Below are positions 29,687-38,905 of a stretch of 64,000 nt of DNA, in pieces (within the stretch, counting starts at the first letter, position 1; each line of letters begins with the position of its first letter). The notes beneath the pieces were generated by a model that searched no databases, was not told the DNA's origin, and worked only from the letters and a program-made list of their open reading frames with translations. Made by a program: the position numbers and the translations under genes. The stretch comes from Rufibacter latericius (lineage in GTDB: Bacteria; Bacteroidota; Bacteroidia; Cytophagales; Hymenobacteraceae): contig NZ_RJJD01000008.1 in assembly GCF_003721515.1 (NCBI RefSeq), positions 186,001 through 250,000 on the forward strand, read 5' to 3'.

Positions 29687-30661
29687 TCAAAAATTCCTTG
29701 CCTGAATTGGCGCATCTTTCACGTGCTCTTGGAAGTACTCCAGGGTCCTCCTGAGCCCCTCGGCGCGGGAGACCTGGGGTTCCCAGCCCAGCAGGGCCTT
29801 GGCCTTGGAGATGTCGGGCCTTCTTTTCTGAGGATCATTTTCAGGTAAAGGTTGGTACCCTAATTTCAGCTCCACGCCGGTCAGCTTGCAGATCTCCTCG
29901 GCGAACTCCTTTATCGTCACCTCGCTGGGGTTGCCGATGTTCACCGGCAGGGCGTAGTCGCTCAGCAGCAACCGGTAGATGCCCTCGATGAGGTCGTCCA
30001 CGTAGCAGAAGGAGCGCGTCTGGGAGCCGTCCCCGAAGATGCTCAGCTCCTCCCCTCTCAGCGCCTGGCCCATGAAGGCGGGCAGCACGCGGCCGTCGTT
30101 GAGGCGCATGCGCGGGCCGTAGGTGTTGAAGATCCGCACAATCCTGGTCTCCAGCCCGTGGTGGGTGTGGTAGGCCATGGTGATGGCCTCCTGGAAGCGC
30201 TTGGCCTCGTCGTAGCAGCCACGTGGCCCTACTGGATTCACATTGCCCCAGTACTCCTCCACCTGTGGGTGAATCTCAGGATCTCCATAAACCTCGGAAG
30301 TTGAAGCAATAATCAGCCTTGCACCTTTCGCTCTAGCCAACCCCAGTAAATTATGGGTTCCCAATGATCCAACTTTTAGGGTTTGGATTGGAATTTTTAG
30401 GTAATCAATAGGTGATGCCGGAGAAGCGAAGTGCAAAATATAGTCTAAATGCCCAGGCACATGCACATATTTAGAGACATCATGATTATAGTACTCAAAC
30501 TGTTCTAATTTGAACAGATGTTCTATATTCTTCAGGTCACCAGTAATAAGGTTATCCATGGCAATGACATGGTATCCTTCCTTGATGAAGCGATCACAAA
30601 GGTGTGATCCCAAAAACCCGGCAGCCCCAGTAATTAATACGCGTTTTCTATCTTTACTCAT
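29687..30661 (-). CDS. UDP-glucuronate decarboxylase (UDP-xylose synthase), copy 1
   Basis: 324 residues of the extended SDR type. The NAD motif GAAGFLGSH is at the N-terminus, and the catalytic Tyr-Lys pair is in [21 protein letters not shown] and [10 protein letters not shown] are diagnostic of UXS. It converts UDP-glucuronate to UDP-xylose. The gene lies two bases after ugd copy 1, forming a UDP-Glc to UDP-Xyl pathway unit. Its base composition is mosaic: about 29735-29820 and 29875-30220 are GC-rich and almost identical to copy 2 at 34474-35451. The 5' half (30221-30661) and a short island near 29821-29872 are diverged at synonymous sites. Confidence 0.95.
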   Translation of the reverse strand: MSKDRKRVLITGAAGFLGSHLCDRFIKEGYHVIAMDNLITGDLKNIEHLFKLEQFEYYNHDVSKYVHVPGHLDYILHFASPASPIDYLKIPIQTLKVGSLGTHNLLGLARAKGARLIIASTSEVYGDPEIHPQVEEYWGNVNPVGPRGCYDEAKRFQEAITMAYHTHHGLETRIVRIFNTYGPRMRLNDGRVLPAFMGQALRGEELSIFGDGSQTRSFCYVDDLIEGIYRLLLSDYALPVNIGNPSEVTIKEFAEEICKLTGVELKLGYQPLPENDPQKRRPDISKAKALLGWEPQVSRAEGLRRTLEYFQEHVKDAPIQARNF

Positions 30662-30663
30662 GC

Positions 30664-32016
30664 TTAGTTAGTCATTTCAATTACTGGTTGCACCTCTTTG
30701 ACACCAATGCCATAGTAAGCGAAACCTTGCTCCTGCAGCTCTTTGGCCTCATAGATATTACGACCGTCTATAATTACTTTATTTTTAAGCAGCTTACCTA
30801 TTACTTGGAAATTAGGTGAGCGGAAATCTGGCCATTCTGTAACAATCAATAATGCATCAGCATCAATTAAGGCCTCGTACTCATCCTGGGCGTATTCCAC
30901 CTTTTCGTTTTCTCCAATCATGTGCTTCGCCTCTTTGATCGCCACCGGGTCATAGGCCTTTACACTGGCACCTTCGGCTAAAAGCTTCTCAATGATCACC
31001 AAAGAAGGTGCCTCGCGCATATCATCGGTTTTAGGCTTGAAGGAAAGTCCCCATAGCGCGAAGGTTTTCCCGGCAAGATCCCCACCAAAGTGTTTCATCA
31101 CCTTGTTGAAAAGTACTTCTTTTTGGTTCTCGTTCACAGATTCTACAGCCTGTAGGATTTGCATCTGGTATCCATTCTCAGCAGCAGTTTTGATCAGGGC
31201 TTTCACATCCTTAGGGAAGCAAGAGCCTCCATAACCAATGCCTGGGTAGATAAATTTGTTCCCGATGCGGGAATCAGAGCCAATTCCACGACGTACCATG
31301 TTTACATCGGCCCCCATTATCTCACACAAGTTGGCGATGTCGTTCATGAAGCTGATCTTGGTGGCTAGCATAGAGTTTGCCGCGTACTTGGTCATCTCCG
31401 CCGAAGGCACATCCATGAAAATAATAGGGTGACCGTTCAACAAAAAAGGCTTGTAAAGCTTGCGCATGACCTCCTCGGCCTGCTCGCTCTCCACCCCGAT
31501 CACAATTCTGTCGGGCTTTAGGAAATCATCAATAGCTGCTCCTTCTTTCAGGAATTCTGGGTTGGATGCTACGTCGAAAGAAAGTTTAGACCCTCTCTTC
31601 TCTAACTCTTCGGCCACCGCTTGCTTTACTTTATTAGCTGTTCCTACTGGTACGGTGCTCTTGGTCACCACAACCAAGTAGTCGTTCATGTGCTGGCCAA
31701 TCTCCCGGGCCACGCCTAACACATATTTCAAATCTGCGGAGCCATCTTCGCCCGGAGGGGTACCTACAGCGATAAAAGCCGCGTCACACCCTTGAATAGC
31801 AGTAGCCAAGTCTGTGGAAAAATGCAACCGGTCTTTTGCGACGTTCCGCATCACCATTTCTTCGAGACCTGGCTCGTAAATAGGCAAGATGCCCTGCTTA
31901 AGATCCTCAATCTTTTTAACGTTGACATCAATACAAGTTACATCAATACCTACTTCTGCGAAGCAAGTACCTGTTACCAGGCCCACGTAGCCTGTTCCTA
32001 CTACTGCAATTTTCAT
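30664..32016 (-). CDS. UDP-glucose 6-dehydrogenase, copy 1
   Basis: 450 residues. The NAD-binding [10 protein letters not shown] at 7-16, the catalytic Cys in [14 protein letters not shown] near 255-268, and the C-terminal UDP-binding domain ([19 protein letters not shown]) are intact. It oxidises UDP-glucose to UDP-glucuronate with two NAD+. It is paired with uxs copy 1 downstream. Over 90% identical in protein to copy 2 (35512-36864), but nucleotide codon use differs strongly, with far lower third-position GC. Confidence 0.95.
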   Translation of the reverse strand: MKIAVVGTGYVGLVTGTCFAEVGIDVTCIDVNVKKIEDLKQGILPIYEPGLEEMVMRNVAKDRLHFSTDLATAIQGCDAAFIAVGTPPGEDGSADLKYVLGVAREIGQHMNDYLVVVTKSTVPVGTANKVKQAVAEELEKRGSKLSFDVASNPEFLKEGAAIDDFLKPDRIVIGVESEQAEEVMRKLYKPFLLNGHPIIFMDVPSAEMTKYAANSMLATKISFMNDIANLCEIMGADVNMVRRGIGSDSRIGNKFIYPGIGYGGSCFPKDVKALIKTAAENGYQMQILQAVESVNENQKEVLFNKVMKHFGGDLAGKTFALWGLSFKPKTDDMREAPSLVIIEKLLAEGASVKAYDPVAIKEAKHMIGENEKVEYAQDEYEALIDADALLIVTEWPDFRSPNFQVIGKLLKNKVIIDGRNIYEAKELQEQGFAYYGIGVKEVQPVIEMTN

Positions 32017-32081
32017 GGGAGAATTTTAAATGTTAAGATTGTTCAAGTGCTACTCTAGATAATAAAGGACTTTGATTCTTA

Positions 32082-33989
32082 TTAAGCCATCCACTTCTTC
32101 CACCAATGCTGGAATACGACCAAGGCCCAAATGCGGGCGTGAATGTCGCCTGGGTTTTTAGAGAAAAGCTGGGCTTTCAGCCGCTGGATCTCTTTAAGGT
32201 TGAAAATTCCTTGGGCTTCAATAAAGGCATCTGACAACAAATCATCCATGATCATAGGCCGAAGTTCGTTTTGGAACCATTTTAGCAAAGGAACCTCAAA
32301 ACCATGTTTCGGGCGTTTGTACAGTTCTGCGGGAAGCATCTCGCGGAAGGCATCCTGCACGATCTTCTTCTTCATGTTGCCGTCAATCTTGGAGGACTGC
32401 GGCAAGGAGAAAGCGAAGTTCACGACTTTGTAATCCAGGAAGGGCGTTCGCACCTCTAAGCTGTTAGCCATGGACATGAGATCCACCTTGGTGAGCATGT
32501 CATTGGGCAGTACGAGTTGCATATCGGTTAAGAGCACCTCGTTTATATCCCCTTTATGCGAAAGGTGGCTTAAAATCTTTTGGCGCCGCTTCTTATAGAC
32601 ATCTTTAGAGAGGATCTTTTTAGACCTTCCGCTGAGCAAAGATTTAGCGTCTTCTTCGGTGGCGAAGGAGGCCCAGCGCCAATAGCGGTCTTTAGCCGAA
32701 AGGTTCATTCCCTCGCCAAAACGCTGGAACTGCCGGATTCGATTTCCGAAGGAAGAATTCCTTGATTTTGGCATCATTTCCCAAACCGGCAGCAAAGCAG
32801 CCACTGCTTCGGCAGCAAATCCACCTTGGCGGACTTTGTACTCAGCCATGTGCTTGTTATAGCCGGCAAAGAGTTCATCTGCACCATCGCCTGATAAGGC
32901 TACGGTCACTTTCTGGCGGGTGTAGTGACTCAGGATATTCACGGCAAGGGCTGAAGAATCAGCGAAAGGCTCATCTATGTAATCGAGTGCCCGGAAGAGA
33001 TGCTCGTACAAATCATTGTTGGTAAGCGAGAAGACTGTATGGTTGGTCTTATATTTGTCAGCGACCAATTTGGAGTACTTGGTCTCGTCAAAGAAAGGCT
33101 CGTCTTTATACCCGATGGAAAAGGTATTCAGGTGTTGCGTATGGCGAGAAGCCAAGGCCACAATCGCCGATGAATCAATCCCGCCGCTCAGGAAAGCGCC
33201 TAAAGGAACATCGGAGATCATGCGGCGCTGCACCGCACCATCCATCAAGTCAACCAGTTTTTTTTGCTGCGCCTCATAAGAAAGGGCGTTGTGCTTTACC
33301 TTTTTCTCGTCGTATGGAATCTTGTACCACCGCTTTACTTCCACTTTACCTTTCTTACCTACCATAAAGTAATGGCCCGGCATCAGCTTTTTGACGCCTT
33401 TGAAGATGGAAGCAGGAGCAGGAATGTAATTTAGCTGCAGGTACTCATACAAAGAGGCATAATCTAGTTTACGCGGAATCCCAAACGCCAACAGTGACTT
33501 CATCTCGGAGGCAAAAACCAGTTTTTCCTCATCCTGGAACATCAATAGCGGCTTTACGCCATAGCGATCCCGGGCTACGAACAGGGTTTCTTCCTCTTTA
33601 TCGTAGATGGCGAAAGCGAAAAAGCCGTTCAGTTTCTTCAGGAAAGAAGGACCTTCTTCTATATAGTACTTCAGCAACACCTCCGTATCAGAATGCGAGA
33701 AGAAGGTGTATCCTTTCTCTAACAGTTGCTTTTTAAGCTCCTGAAAGTTAAAGATTTCGCCATTGAAGACAATGGTATAGCGTTCGTTTTCTGTATGCAT
33801 GGGCTGGCAAGCCACATCACTCACATCGATGATGGATAGGCGCCGATGGCCTAACCCTACGTTTCCGTGGGTAAAATGCCCGCCGGAGTCTGGGCCGCGC
33901 AGTTGAAGCGCGTCAGTTGAGTCTGGTAAACGTTCGATGGCCAAACGGCCCTCCTGAGTAAAAGCGTAGATTCCTGATATACCGCACAT
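32082..33989 (-). CDS. Asparagine synthetase B-type glutamine amidotransferase
   Basis: 635 residues starting at MCGISGIYAF. Cys2 is the class II amidotransferase nucleophile, so the ATG at 33989 is required, and a longer frame to 34010 is rejected. The glutaminase domain contains LRGPDSGG and HRRLSIID. The synthetase domain has the PP-loop LSGGIDSSAIVALA near residue 270 and SGDGADELFAGYNKH. AsnB-like enzymes inside glycan loci often amidate uronic acids rather than aspartate. Its position between two UDP-glucuronate-producing units suits that, but asparagine synthesis cannot be ruled out. A -7 element just upstream implies an own promoter. Confidence 0.9.
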   Translation of the reverse strand: MCGISGIYAFTQEGRLAIERLPDSTDALQLRGPDSGGHFTHGNVGLGHRRLSIIDVSDVACQPMHTENERYTIVFNGEIFNFQELKKQLLEKGYTFFSHSDTEVLLKYYIEEGPSFLKKLNGFFAFAIYDKEEETLFVARDRYGVKPLLMFQDEEKLVFASEMKSLLAFGIPRKLDYASLYEYLQLNYIPAPASIFKGVKKLMPGHYFMVGKKGKVEVKRWYKIPYDEKKVKHNALSYEAQQKKLVDLMDGAVQRRMISDVPLGAFLSGGIDSSAIVALASRHTQHLNTFSIGYKDEPFFDETKYSKLVADKYKTNHTVFSLTNNDLYEHLFRALDYIDEPFADSSALAVNILSHYTRQKVTVALSGDGADELFAGYNKHMAEYKVRQGGFAAEAVAALLPVWEMMPKSRNSSFGNRIRQFQRFGEGMNLSAKDRYWRWASFATEEDAKSLLSGRSKKILSKDVYKKRRQKILSHLSHKGDINEVLLTDMQLVLPNDMLTKVDLMSMANSLEVRTPFLDYKVVNFAFSLPQSSKIDGNMKKKIVQDAFREMLPAELYKRPKHGFEVPLLKWFQNELRPMIMDDLLSDAFIEAQGIFNLKEIQRLKAQLFSKNPGDIHARIWALVVFQHWWKKWMA

Positions 33990-33996
33990 ATTGCCG

Positions 33997-34004
33997 CAAA
34001 GGTA
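33997..34004 (-). promoter_or_regulatory. -7 promoter element of asnB-like gene
   Basis: TACCTTTG on the minus strand, ending eight bases before the ATG at 33989. If used, the message would be nearly leaderless. No clear -33 TTTG is seen. Confidence 0.4.
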
Positions 34005-34412
34005 CGACATATCCTTGAGATGGTTTTACTATATCGGATAGATTATACTTCGCCTTACAAATGCATTCCTCTCTAAAGCCTAAAAACTGTTTCAAATATC
34101 TAATTATCAGTGATTTAATTAACAAAAAACAAATTATTAAGAATTTATCCTTGATTTTAACTTTTTATATCACCATTTGTGTTTTTTGATAATTTTATAA
34201 TTAATCCAAGCAAAACGTCTTCAGTTAATTCCACCCAGAATTTTCCACTGCATCAAACTTTGTTGCAGTAGGATAATTAGAATGTCCTATAAACAGGTCA
34301 TAAACGAACAGTAGCTCACATTAAGCAAGTCCTTATTGAGACATACATCCTGCACTTTATGAAACCGCGGCAGGCTCCCTCTTCCTTCAACACGAAACTA
34401 TGGGCATTAATA

Positions 34413-34452
34413 AAGAAAGGGTTTACCACCTGTTTGTGGCAAACCCTTTCTT
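34413..34452 (-). terminator. Terminator of uxs copy 2
   Basis: A 17-bp stem with a single A-C mismatch (AAGAAAGGGTTTACCAC / GTGGCAAACCCTTTCTT) lies 22 bp after the uxs copy 2 stop. On the minus strand it is followed by TTTATTAAT. It should separate ugd2-uxs2 from asnB. Confidence 0.75.
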
Positions 34453-34480
34453 GTCTGTTTTTGAAAAACAGGTTTAGAAC
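34453..34480. repeat. 3'-end palindromic repeat overlapping uxs copy 2 stop
   Basis: CTGTTTTTGAAAAACAGG core with the flanking TTTAGAAC. One arm overlaps the minus-strand stop codon of uxs copy 2 at 34474-34476. Family member, partly degenerate. Confidence 0.55.
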
Positions 34481-35451
34481 GCCCTGTGCTCCACTTCGGC
34501 CACGTGGACGTTCTCGCGGAAGTACTCCAGGGTGCGTCTGAGGCCCTCGGCCCGGGACACCTTGGGTTCCCAGCCCAGGATGGCCTTGGCCTTGGTGATG
34601 TCGGGTCTCCTTTTCTGCGGGTCGTTCTCCGGCAGGGGCTGGTAGCCCAGTTTGAACTCCACCCCGGTCAGGCGGCAGATCTCCTCGGCGAACTCCTTTA
34701 TGGTCACCTCGCTCGGGTTGCCGATGTTCACCGGCAGGGCGTAGTCGCTCAAGAGCAGCCGGTAGATGCCCTCCACCAGGTCGTCCACGTAGCAGAAGGA
34801 GCGCGTCTGGGAGCCGTCCCCGAAGATAGAGAGCTCCTCGCCCCTGAGCGCCTGGCCCATGAAGGCGGGCAGCACGCGGCCGTCGTTGAGGCGCATGCGG
34901 GGGCCGTAGGTGTTGAAGATCCGCACGATGCGGGTCTCCAGCCCGTGGTGCATGTGGTAGGCCATGGTGATGGCCTCCTGGAAGCGCTTGGCCTCGTCGT
35001 AGCAGCCCCTGGGCCCGACGGGGTTCACGTTCCCCCAGTACTCCTCCACCTGCGGGTGCACCTCCGGGTCGCCGTACACCTCCGAGGTGGAGGCGATCAG
35101 CATCCGCGCGCCCTTCGCCCGCGCAAGGCCCAGGAGGTTGTGCGTGCCCAGGGAGCCGACCTTCAGCGTCTGGATCGGGATCTTGAGGTAGTCGATCGGC
35201 GAGGCCGGCGAGGCGAAGTGCAGGATGTAGTCCAGCCCCCCCGGCACGTGCACGTACTTGGACACGTCGTGGTTGTAGAACTCGAACTGCTCTAACTTAA
35301 ATAGGTGCTCGACGTTTTTGAGGTCGCCCGTGATGAGGTTGTCCATCCCGATGACGTGGTAGCCCTCGTCTATGAAGCGGTCGCACAAGTGCGAGCCCAA
35401 AAACCCCGCGGCGCCGGTGATGAGTACGCGTTTTCTATCCGTTTTTGCCAT
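34474..35451 (-). CDS. UDP-glucuronate decarboxylase (UDP-xylose synthase), copy 2
   Basis: 325 residues, over 90% identical to copy 1. All catalytic motifs are intact: [36 protein letters not shown]. Third codon positions are overwhelmingly G or C, which makes both strands look open and creates long false frames opposite. It follows ugd copy 2 with a 60-bp gap and has its own terminator. The divergence in codon use from copy 1 suggests either transfer from a GC-rich relative (for example a Hymenobacter-like donor) or different ages of the two copies. Copy 1 seems to have received stretches of this copy by gene conversion. Confidence 0.95.
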   Translation of the reverse strand: MAKTDRKRVLITGAAGFLGSHLCDRFIDEGYHVIGMDNLITGDLKNVEHLFKLEQFEFYNHDVSKYVHVPGGLDYILHFASPASPIDYLKIPIQTLKVGSLGTHNLLGLARAKGARMLIASTSEVYGDPEVHPQVEEYWGNVNPVGPRGCYDEAKRFQEAITMAYHMHHGLETRIVRIFNTYGPRMRLNDGRVLPAFMGQALRGEELSIFGDGSQTRSFCYVDDLVEGIYRLLLSDYALPVNIGNPSEVTIKEFAEEICRLTGVEFKLGYQPLPENDPQKRRPDITKAKAILGWEPKVSRAEGLRRTLEYFRENVHVAEVEHRAF

Positions 35452-35511
35452 TGTAAGCCAAAAGTAGCGTCTGTTATTGGTAAGCCTTCCCGTTGGGAAG
35501 CGATCCTTTGT

Positions 35512-36864
35512 TTAGTTGGTGGTCTCCACGATGGGCAGCACCTCCTTCACCCCGATGCCGTAGTAGCAGAAGCCCAGCTCCTGCAGCTCCTTGGCCTCGT
35601 AGATGTTGCGGCCGTCGATGATGACCTTGCTTTTCAGCAGCTTGCCGATGACCTGGAAGTTGGGCGAGCGGAACTCGGGCCACTCGGTCACGACCAGCAG
35701 CGCGTCCGCGTCGATGAGCGCCTCGTACTCGTCCTTGGCGTAGGTGACCCTGTCGTTCTCCCCGATCATGTGCCGGGCCTCCTTGATGGCCACCGGGTCG
35801 TAGGCCACCACGCTGGCACCCTCGGCCAGGAGCCTGTCAATGATCACCAGCGAGGGCGCCTCGCGCATGTCGTCGGTCTTGGGCTTGAAGGAGAGTCCCC
35901 ACAGAGCGAAGGTCTTGCCGCTGATGTCCCCCGAGAAGTGGCGCATCACCTTGTTGAAGAGCACCTCCTTCTGGTTCTCGTTCACCGACTCGACCGATTT
36001 GAGGATCTGCATGGTGTAGCCGTTCTCCTCGGCCGTCTTGATGAGCGCCTTCACGTCCTTGGGGAAGCAGGAGCCCCCGTAGCCGATGCCCGGGTAGATG
36101 AACTTGTTGCCGATGCGGCTATCCGAGCCGATGCCGCGGCGCACCATGTTCACGTCCGCCCCCATCAGCTCGCACAGGTTGGCGATGTCGTTCATGAAGC
36201 TGATCTTGGTGGCCAGCATCGAGTTGGCCGCGTACTTGGTCATCTCCGCCGAGGGCACGTCCATGAAGATGATCGGGTGCCCGTTCAATAGGAACGGCTT
36301 GTAGAGCTTGCGCATCACCTCCTCGGCCTGCTCGCTCTCCACGCCGATGACAATCCGGTCGGGCTTGAGGAAGTCGTCGATCGCGGCGCCCTCCTTGAGG
36401 AACTCGGGGTTGGAGGCCACGTCGAAGGCCAGGCCAGAGCCTCTCTTCTCTAATTCCTCTGTAACCGCCTGCTTCACCTTTTGGGCCGTGCCCACCGGCA
36501 CGGTGCTCTTGGTCACCACCACCAGGTAGTCGTCCATGCGCTGGCCGATCTCCCGGGCCACGCCCAGCACGTACTTCAGGTCCGCCGAGCCGTCCTCCCC
36601 CGGGGGCGTGCCCACCGCGATGAAGGCCGCGTCGCAGCCCTGGATGGCCGAGCCCAGGTCCGTGGAGAACTGCAGGCGCCCCTTCTCCACGTTGCGCAGC
36701 ACCATCTCCTCCAGCCCCGGCTCGTAGATGGGCAGCACGCCCTGCTTCAGATCCTCGATCTTTTTTACATTGACGTCGATGCAGGTCACGTCGATGCCAA
36801 CCTCGGCGAAGCACGTGCCCGTCACCAGGCCCACGTAACCAGTGCCTACTACTGCGATTCTCAT
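35512..36864 (-). CDS. UDP-glucose 6-dehydrogenase, copy 2
   Basis: 450 residues, same length as copy 1 and with few substitutions. [10 protein letters not shown], the catalytic [14 protein letters not shown] and [13 protein letters not shown] are conserved, so it should be active. The gene is extremely GC-rich, unlike the AT-rich surroundings. It is the first gene of the minus-strand glycan run. A textbook Bacteroidota promoter (36930-36960) lies about 65 bp upstream, divergent from the manC promoter. Confidence 0.95.
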   Translation of the reverse strand: MRIAVVGTGYVGLVTGTCFAEVGIDVTCIDVNVKKIEDLKQGVLPIYEPGLEEMVLRNVEKGRLQFSTDLGSAIQGCDAAFIAVGTPPGEDGSADLKYVLGVAREIGQRMDDYLVVVTKSTVPVGTAQKVKQAVTEELEKRGSGLAFDVASNPEFLKEGAAIDDFLKPDRIVIGVESEQAEEVMRKLYKPFLLNGHPIIFMDVPSAEMTKYAANSMLATKISFMNDIANLCELMGADVNMVRRGIGSDSRIGNKFIYPGIGYGGSCFPKDVKALIKTAEENGYTMQILKSVESVNENQKEVLFNKVMRHFSGDISGKTFALWGLSFKPKTDDMREAPSLVIIDRLLAEGASVVAYDPVAIKEARHMIGENDRVTYAKDEYEALIDADALLVVTEWPEFRSPNFQVIGKLLKSKVIIDGRNIYEAKELQELGFCYYGIGVKEVLPIVETTN

Positions 36865-36929
36865 AATAGATATATTAGAATTATACTTTATTTAAACTAA
36901 AAACGGGTTACCCTTACGATTTCTTTATA

Positions 36930-36960
36930 CAAACATACCCGTATTCTAATCAAAAGCAAA
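36930..36960 (-). promoter_or_regulatory. -33/-7 promoter of ugd copy 2
   Basis: On the minus strand, TTTG (36960-36957), exactly 19 nt, then TATGTTTG (36937-36930). Both boxes match the Bacteroidota housekeeping sigma consensus without mismatch. Confidence 0.8.
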
Positions 36961-37119
36961 AAAAGTTACAACGCTTCTATATTTCACACAAATTGACTAG
37001 TATATTTTTGGTACATTTCTTGAAAATTGCATAATAAAATCAATCCAAAGCTTTCAAATTAGTAATTATCTATCTCTTTCCAACGTTTGCATTATATAAT
37101 TTAATAAATTAAATTTTTT

Positions 37120-37150
37120 ATTGCATATTACCATCACAACTGTAACTTTG
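37120..37150 (+). promoter_or_regulatory. -33/-7 promoter of manC
   Basis: ATTG (37120-37123), 19 nt, then TAACTTTG (37143-37150). One mismatch in the -33 box. The leader to the ATG at 37202 would be about 45-50 nt. Confidence 0.7.
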
Positions 37151-37201
37151 TTTCACTTCATAAAGCGTCAGTATCTCATTATTTTACTCAAGTTTTAGAT
37201 T

Positions 37202-38287
37202 ATGAATTATTTATCTGAGAACACATTTGTAGTTGTAATGGCTGGCGGAGTTGGCAGCAGGTTTTGGCCTTTCAGCAGAAACAACTACCCAAAACAGTTC
37301 CACGATGTTCTAGGCATTGGGGAAAGCATGATTCAAACTACCGTAAAACGTTTTTTCTCAGTTTGCCCTAAAGAAAACATCTACATAGTAACAAACAGAG
37401 AGTATAAGGATTTAGTAAAGAGCCATTTCCCTGACTTAAGTGACGACCAGATTTTACAGGAACCAGTTGGCAGGAACACTGCTCCATGTATTGCCTATGC
37501 CTGTTACAAGATAGCTCAGAAGAATCCGCTAGCCAACATAATAGTAGCCCCTGCAGACCATGTCATTTTACGGGAGCAAGCCTTTCTGGAATGCATTGAC
37601 CAAGGCTTGGAAGTAGCAACCAGAGAAAAGATCTTAGTAACTATTGGCATTAAACCCACCCGCCCCGATACAGGGTATGGCTACATCCAATACCAGCCCA
37701 ATGCTTCCGAATTATCAAAGAAGGTAACAAATTTTACAGAGAAGCCTTCTTTAGAAACTGCCCTTTCCTTCTTAGAGGGCGGTGATTTTGTCTGGAACGC
37801 TGGAATTTTTATCTGGAACGTAAATTCTATTCTGGATGCCTTTAGAACCCACCTGAAAGATGTGGCAGATCTTTTCGAGGAAGACCCAACATCCTTCTAC
37901 ACTTCTCAGGAAGAAGCGTTCATAGACTCCATTTACTCCCGCTGCCGCAATGTATCTATTGACTATGGCATTATGGAAAAAGCCGCTAATGTGCAGGTAA
38001 TTTTGGGGGATCTGGGATGGTCAGACGTTGGCACCTGGAATTCTCTTTACAGCATTGCCTCCAAAACCCCCGAGGGGAATGTAGTGGATGGGGACACCAT
38101 GTTATATGACACCCAAAACTGCATTATTAAAACCCCGCAAGATAAACTTGTCGTCATTCAGGGGTTACAAGACTATATTGTTGCAGAGCACAACAATGTC
38201 CTGATGATCTGCCAGCGGAAAAACGAGCAACAAGTGAAGGATTTTGTCTCCCATGTAAAGGCAAGTAAAGGGATTGAATACGTTTAG
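37202..38287 (+). CDS. manC: Mannose-1-phosphate guanylyltransferase
   Basis: 361 residues, the single-domain type without the C-terminal isomerase. The nucleotide-binding signature MAGGVGSRFWPFSR is at residues 14-27, followed by QEPVGRNTAPC, VAPADHVI, FTEKPS and WNAGIFIW. It makes GDP-mannose from mannose-1-phosphate and GTP, the donor for mannose and the precursor of GDP-fucose or GDP-rhamnose. It is transcribed away from the Ugd/Uxs operon from a shared control region and is followed by a hairpin terminator, so it forms a one-gene unit serving the same glycan locus. Confidence 0.95.
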   Translation: MNYLSENTFVVVMAGGVGSRFWPFSRNNYPKQFHDVLGIGESMIQTTVKRFFSVCPKENIYIVTNREYKDLVKSHFPDLSDDQILQEPVGRNTAPCIAYACYKIAQKNPLANIIVAPADHVILREQAFLECIDQGLEVATREKILVTIGIKPTRPDTGYGYIQYQPNASELSKKVTNFTEKPSLETALSFLEGGDFVWNAGIFIWNVNSILDAFRTHLKDVADLFEEDPTSFYTSQEEAFIDSIYSRCRNVSIDYGIMEKAANVQVILGDLGWSDVGTWNSLYSIASKTPEGNVVDGDTMLYDTQNCIIKTPQDKLVVIQGLQDYIVAEHNNVLMICQRKNEQQVKDFVSHVKASKGIEYV

Positions 38288-38388
38288 TTCTTTCCTAAAA
38301 ACATAGCACCACCCTTATAAGAGACTCTACTCTCAAAAAGGCCATCGTTTTAAGGAGGTAAGCTATTCCCTTCGGTTAATCACTTTTT

Positions 38389-38434
38389 ATGTGCCCCTTG
38401 AATACTTTCAGCCGAAGGGGTTCAAGGGGCACAT
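38389..38434 (+). terminator. Terminator of manC
   Basis: Perfect 14-bp stem ATGTGCCCCTTGAA / TTCAAGGGGCACAT around an 18-base loop, followed by TTCTTA. A T-run precedes the left arm, so it may also work on the other strand. Confidence 0.65.
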
Positions 38435-38776
38435 TTCTTAGGATGCTGCCTTTGCCAGGGAATAGTGCCTAGAACCAATGCTGCAGTACAATCAAAACAA
38501 ACGTCTGCCCATTGTTAAAATTTCGCAGATGGCCAAAGGTTTTGAGTTTGTATCCGAAATTCACCCAAGTCGTTATGGCAGAAAACGAGTGTTCCCTTTC
38601 TACCTTACTGAAAGTTGTACCACTTCACAAGGGCATGGTGGAACTGTTGCAGGCAGATCAACCTATCACTTGAAACACTTCTCTATGACCTACAACAGCC
38701 TTTGTGCGTTCAGCAACAGGTTTTATTAAACAGTGCCCCATCCAACCGACTTTCGGTAAATCCGGCAAAAACTGCA

Positions 38777-38812
38777 GGTTTAAGGTAACTTTCCGGAAAA
38801 CAGGTCTAAAAC
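38777..38812. repeat. 3'-end palindromic repeat upstream of arsI-like gene
   Basis: 36-bp degenerate palindrome (GGTTTAAGGTAAC ... ACAGGTCTAAAAC). This is the one copy not close behind a recognised stop codon. Confidence 0.55.
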
Positions 38813-38905
38813 TAAAACCAGAAAAAAATTCCTGAAAAACCTGCGTCTTTTCAGAAGGCACTCCGTCTTCGGGGCAAACATCTAATAACTTTCAAAACTA
38901 TCGCC

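Larger units (their letters stand above)
33990..34473. other. AT-rich intergenic region upstream of asnB-like gene
   Basis: About 480 bp without a gene. It holds the asnB -7 element at one end and the uxs copy 2 terminator at the other. Between them is a very AT-rich stretch (34021-34330) that contrasts with the GC-rich uxs2-ugd2 block. No repeat or RNA gene was recognised. Confidence 0.5.
36865..37201. other. Divergent promoter region between ugd copy 2 and manC
   Basis: 337 AT-rich bases between divergent genes, with a near-perfect promoter pointing each way (36930-36960 minus, 37120-37150 plus). This is the switch point of the glycan locus. No coding sequence was seen. Confidence 0.7.
38288..38905. 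other. Long intergenic region between manC and arsI-like gene
   Basis: 618 bp. It holds the manC terminator (38389-38434) and a copy of the 3'-end palindrome (38777-38812). A short frame at 38478-38729 (83 codons) has no recognisable domain and is not called. The large size next to an ars-like cluster that lacks a regulator makes a lost arsR gene possible, but no remnant could be identified. Confidence 0.5.

Noticed and set aside
34486..36291. Long plus-strand frames (269 and 328 codons) opposite uxs and ugd copy 2
   Set aside because: They arise from the very high third-position GC of the minus-strand genes; their protein is Val/His/Leu/Arg repetitive and has no domain.
36119..36814. 231-codon minus-strand frame inside ugd copy 2 in another phase
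   Set aside because: Gly/Arg-rich low-complexity translation in the wrong phase of a well-supported gene.
38478..38729. 83-codon plus-strand frame between manC and the arsI-like gene
   Set aside because: No family resemblance, no leader signal and unusual composition; a decayed gene is possible but cannot be supported.
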